Shown one piece after another: positions 62,301 through 64,000 of a DNA stretch of 64,000 nt (within the stretch, counting starts at the first letter, position 1; every line of letters starts with the position of its first letter). The DNA is taken from positions 1,612,001 through 1,676,000 of the forward strand of contig CAVTNM010000008.1 in the NCBI GenBank assembly GCA_963736055.1, written 5' to 3'. The position numbers and the translations under genes were made by a program. Below the pieces are notes generated by a model. The model made no database searches, was not told where the DNA came from, and saw only the letters and a program-made list of their open reading frames with translations. Source of the DNA: AC-32 sp963736055 (GTDB lineage Bacteria > Actinomycetota > Thermoleophilia > Gaiellales > Gaiellaceae).

Positions 62301-63280
62301 GCAAGGTCGTGCTCTGGAACCAGGCCGCGGAACTGATCACCGGCGTCTCCGCCCTCGAGGCGCTGGGTCGCACGCCCAGCGAGGTCCTCCAGCGGGAGCT
62401 CGAGTCCGATCACGAGACGCCTGCGGGCGAGCGGCTCGTCTCGATCCCCCGGGGCGGGGAGGACATCTGGCTCTCGCTGACCGAGGCCGTCATGCGCGAC
62501 CCGGCCGGCGCCGTCGCGGGCCGGATCTTCGCCTTCCGCGACATCTCTGCCGAGCGCGTGGTCGAGCAGATGAAGTCGGAGTTCGTCTCCAACGTCTCGC
62601 GCGAGCTGCGTTCGCCGTTGACCTCCATCTACGGCTTCGCCGAGACTCTCCTCCGGGACGACGTCCTCTTCGGCGACGAGGAGCGCGCCACATTCCTCAG
62701 CTACATCGCCTCCGAGGCCGGGCGGCTGACCACGATCGTTGACCGTCTGCTCGCGGTCGCGAGGCTCGAGTCGGGCGACCTCCAGGTTCAGCTGGCGTCG
62801 ATCGACGTCAGCGCGGTCGTGGCCGAGGTCGTCTCGGCGGCCAGGCAGACGCACTCCCCGGCCGGGCACGAGTTCGTGGTCGATCTGCCGGCCGAGCCGC
62901 TGACCGTCACCGCCGACCGCGAGAAGCTGCGCCAGATCGTCACCGACCTCGTCGACAACGCCGTCAAGTACTCACCCGGCGGCGGCACGGTGAGGGTGGC
63001 TGCGATTCGGCGCGACGACGCGGTCGAGGTCAGCGTGGACGACGAGGGAATCGGCATCCCCGAAGTCGAGCAGAGCCGGATCTTCGCGAAGGTCTACCGG
63101 GCCGAGACGGGCGGCAGGCACCTCGGCAGCGGCGGCACCGGCCTCGGCCTCTTCCTCGCCAAGGAGCTGCTTGCCGCTATGCGCGGCCGGATCTGGGTCC
63201 GTTCGCGCGAGGGCGAGGGCTCGAGCTTCGGCTTCTCCTTGCCGGTCTCGGCGGAGCCCGTGCTGAGCGAGCACGAATGA
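59335..63280 (+). CDS. Large multi-GAF/PAS membrane histidine kinase lacking the phospho-His (one frameshift)
   Basis: About 1314 residues after correction. Three helices at the N-terminus (about 9-110), then five successive GAF-like domains, a PAS domain (IADGIVAVDRDGKVVLWNQAAELITG), a HisKA helix and a HATPase with N-box DLVDNAVKYSPGG, G1 DDEGIGIP and G2 GGTGLGLFLAKELL. A surplus G at about 60001 splits it. In the H-box, where FVANVSHELRTPL is expected, the sequence reads FVSNVSRELRSPL: codon 62600-62602 is CGC (Arg), not CAC. If real, it cannot autophosphorylate normally. A receiver protein follows 52 nt downstream. Confidence 0.82.
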
Positions 63281-63332
63281 ACCTGGGCACGCGTGGGTAT
63301 GGGTGCGTCATCCTTCGACCGTGGCGGGTTCG

Positions 63333-63770
63333 ATGACGAGGGTGCTGGTAATCGACGACGAAGCGCCGATCAGGCTTCTCTGCCGAGTGAACCTCGAGGC
63401 GGAGGGGATGGAGGTGCTCGAGGCGAGCGACGGCCCGACCGGGCTCGAGAAGGCGCGCAACGACGAGCCCGACGTGATCCTGCTCGACGTGATGATGCCC
63501 GGGCTCGACGGCTGGCAGGTCGCGGAGGAGCTGCTCGACAGCGACCTCACGAGCTCGATCCCGATCGTGTTCCTGACTGCTCGGGCGGAGGTTCGCGACC
63601 GCGCGCGCGGCCTGGATCTCGGCGGGATCGACTACGTGACCAAGCCGTTCAACCCGGTCGAGCTCGCGCCGCTCGTCCTGGACCTGATCGACCGCGTCGA
63701 CCGGGGCGAGCGCGACGAGCTCCGTCGCGAGAAGATCGCCGAGCTGCGCGACCTGATCGAGCCGGTCTAG
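63333..63770 (+). CDS. Single-domain response regulator (CheY-like receiver)
   Basis: 145 residues: a receiver domain with VLVIDDEAPIR (acidic pocket), phospho-acceptor Asp in ILLDVMMPGLDGW, Thr in VFLTARAE and Lys in DYVTKPFNP, plus a short charged C-terminal helix (DRGERDELRREKIAEL). No output domain, so it acts through protein contacts. Encoded right behind the multi-GAF kinase, its likely partner; note that the kinase's His is altered. Confidence 0.9.
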   Translation: MTRVLVIDDEAPIRLLCRVNLEAEGMEVLEASDGPTGLEKARNDEPDVILLDVMMPGLDGWQVAEELLDSDLTSSIPIVFLTARAEVRDRARGLDLGGIDYVTKPFNPVELAPLVLDLIDRVDRGERDELRREKIAELRDLIEPV

Positions 63771-64000
63771 CAGGAGGGTTTGGCGGAATAGCTGCTCGTC
63801 GCCGGAGTGCGATGGTCGTTCCGAGGCAAGGACGCACACGCTACGCGTCCTAGAGTCACGGGAGGCTACGGGTGCGACTGTGTAACCAGGGCGGAGCCGG
63901 TGGCGAGCAGCGCGCTCCGGCGGCACAGCCGGTATTTCGTCAAGCCCTCTTACTCAGCCCGCGAAGTCGGTCGTGATCAGCAGTGCTCCGCGGCGGCCGC
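63771..64000. other. Right-edge region without a confident gene
   Basis: 230 nt after the receiver gene. A plus-strand frame from GTG 63900 is open to the window edge (about 33 codons), but its codon use is mixed and nothing is recognisable, so I do not call a gene. No terminator is clear. Confidence 0.3.

Noticed and set aside
63900..64000. Open plus-strand frame to the right edge
   Set aside because: Only 33 codons with mixed third-position GC and no known motif; cannot be separated from noise.

Overview
The window is about 70% GC, gene-dense and lacks IS elements, tRNA/rRNA genes, CRISPR arrays and prophage. Gene content (GuaB3-type IMP dehydrogenase, rplM-rpsI-glmM-glmS order, YbdK/GCS2 ligase, DrrA-like exporter, many ECF/LuxR/PadR/MarR regulators, leaderless starts a few bases after a TAnnnT box) points to a chromosomal segment of a deep-branching high-GC actinobacterium. 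The class Thermoleophilia is my best guess, but that is inference from gene style, not a marker-gene result.

Layout. 1-3.3 kb: end of a repeat protein, then purine genes guaB3 and guaA, separated by a 168-nt imperfect palindrome and with a second palindromic insertion inside guaA. 3.3-9 kb: phospholipase D-like protein, uracil-DNA glycosylase, rplM-rpsI-glmM-glmS. 9-13 kb: LysE exporter, ArsP-like permease with YHS domain, zinc ribbon, MreB, a duplicated-domain secreted protein. 13-20 kb: peptidase, GNAT, ArfB, HAD phosphatase, then the tight run acpS-nnr-alr-CCA-like-methyltransferase. 20-27 kb: two thioredoxin-fold proteins, MFS exporter, MarR, SDR, a large subtilase, fabI. 28-36 kb: NarL-type two-component pair beside a LolD/FtsX ABC transporter, small secreted proteins, hydrolase, PadR. 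36-43 kb: lipoprotein hydrolase, GT-C-like membrane protein, a probable selenocysteine peroxiredoxin, and two ECF sigma/membrane-sensor pairs. 43-52 kb: PAS-LuxR regulator, collagen-like protein, YbdK, RidA, serine hydrolase, an ApbE/ferric-reductase-like/lipoprotein group, cNMP-binding protein, NUDIX. 52-64 kb: thioredoxin, an IleRS with altered class I signatures, MarR plus a DrrAB-like exporter, and a very large GAF/PAS histidine kinase with a receiver protein.

The strongest discovery is at 39053-39511 (minus): an AhpE-like peroxiredoxin whose peroxidatic cysteine codon is TGA, followed at once by a well-formed SECIS-type hairpin, with no other cysteine in the protein. Ordinary gene calling would report only the part after the TGA.

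A caution for the reader: at least eight otherwise intact genes are each split by one single-base indel (LysE, permease, subtilase, FtsX, serine hydrolase, ApbE, ABC ATPase, histidine kinase). Their density suggests sequence or assembly errors rather than gene decay, so I annotate each as one gene spanning the indel.
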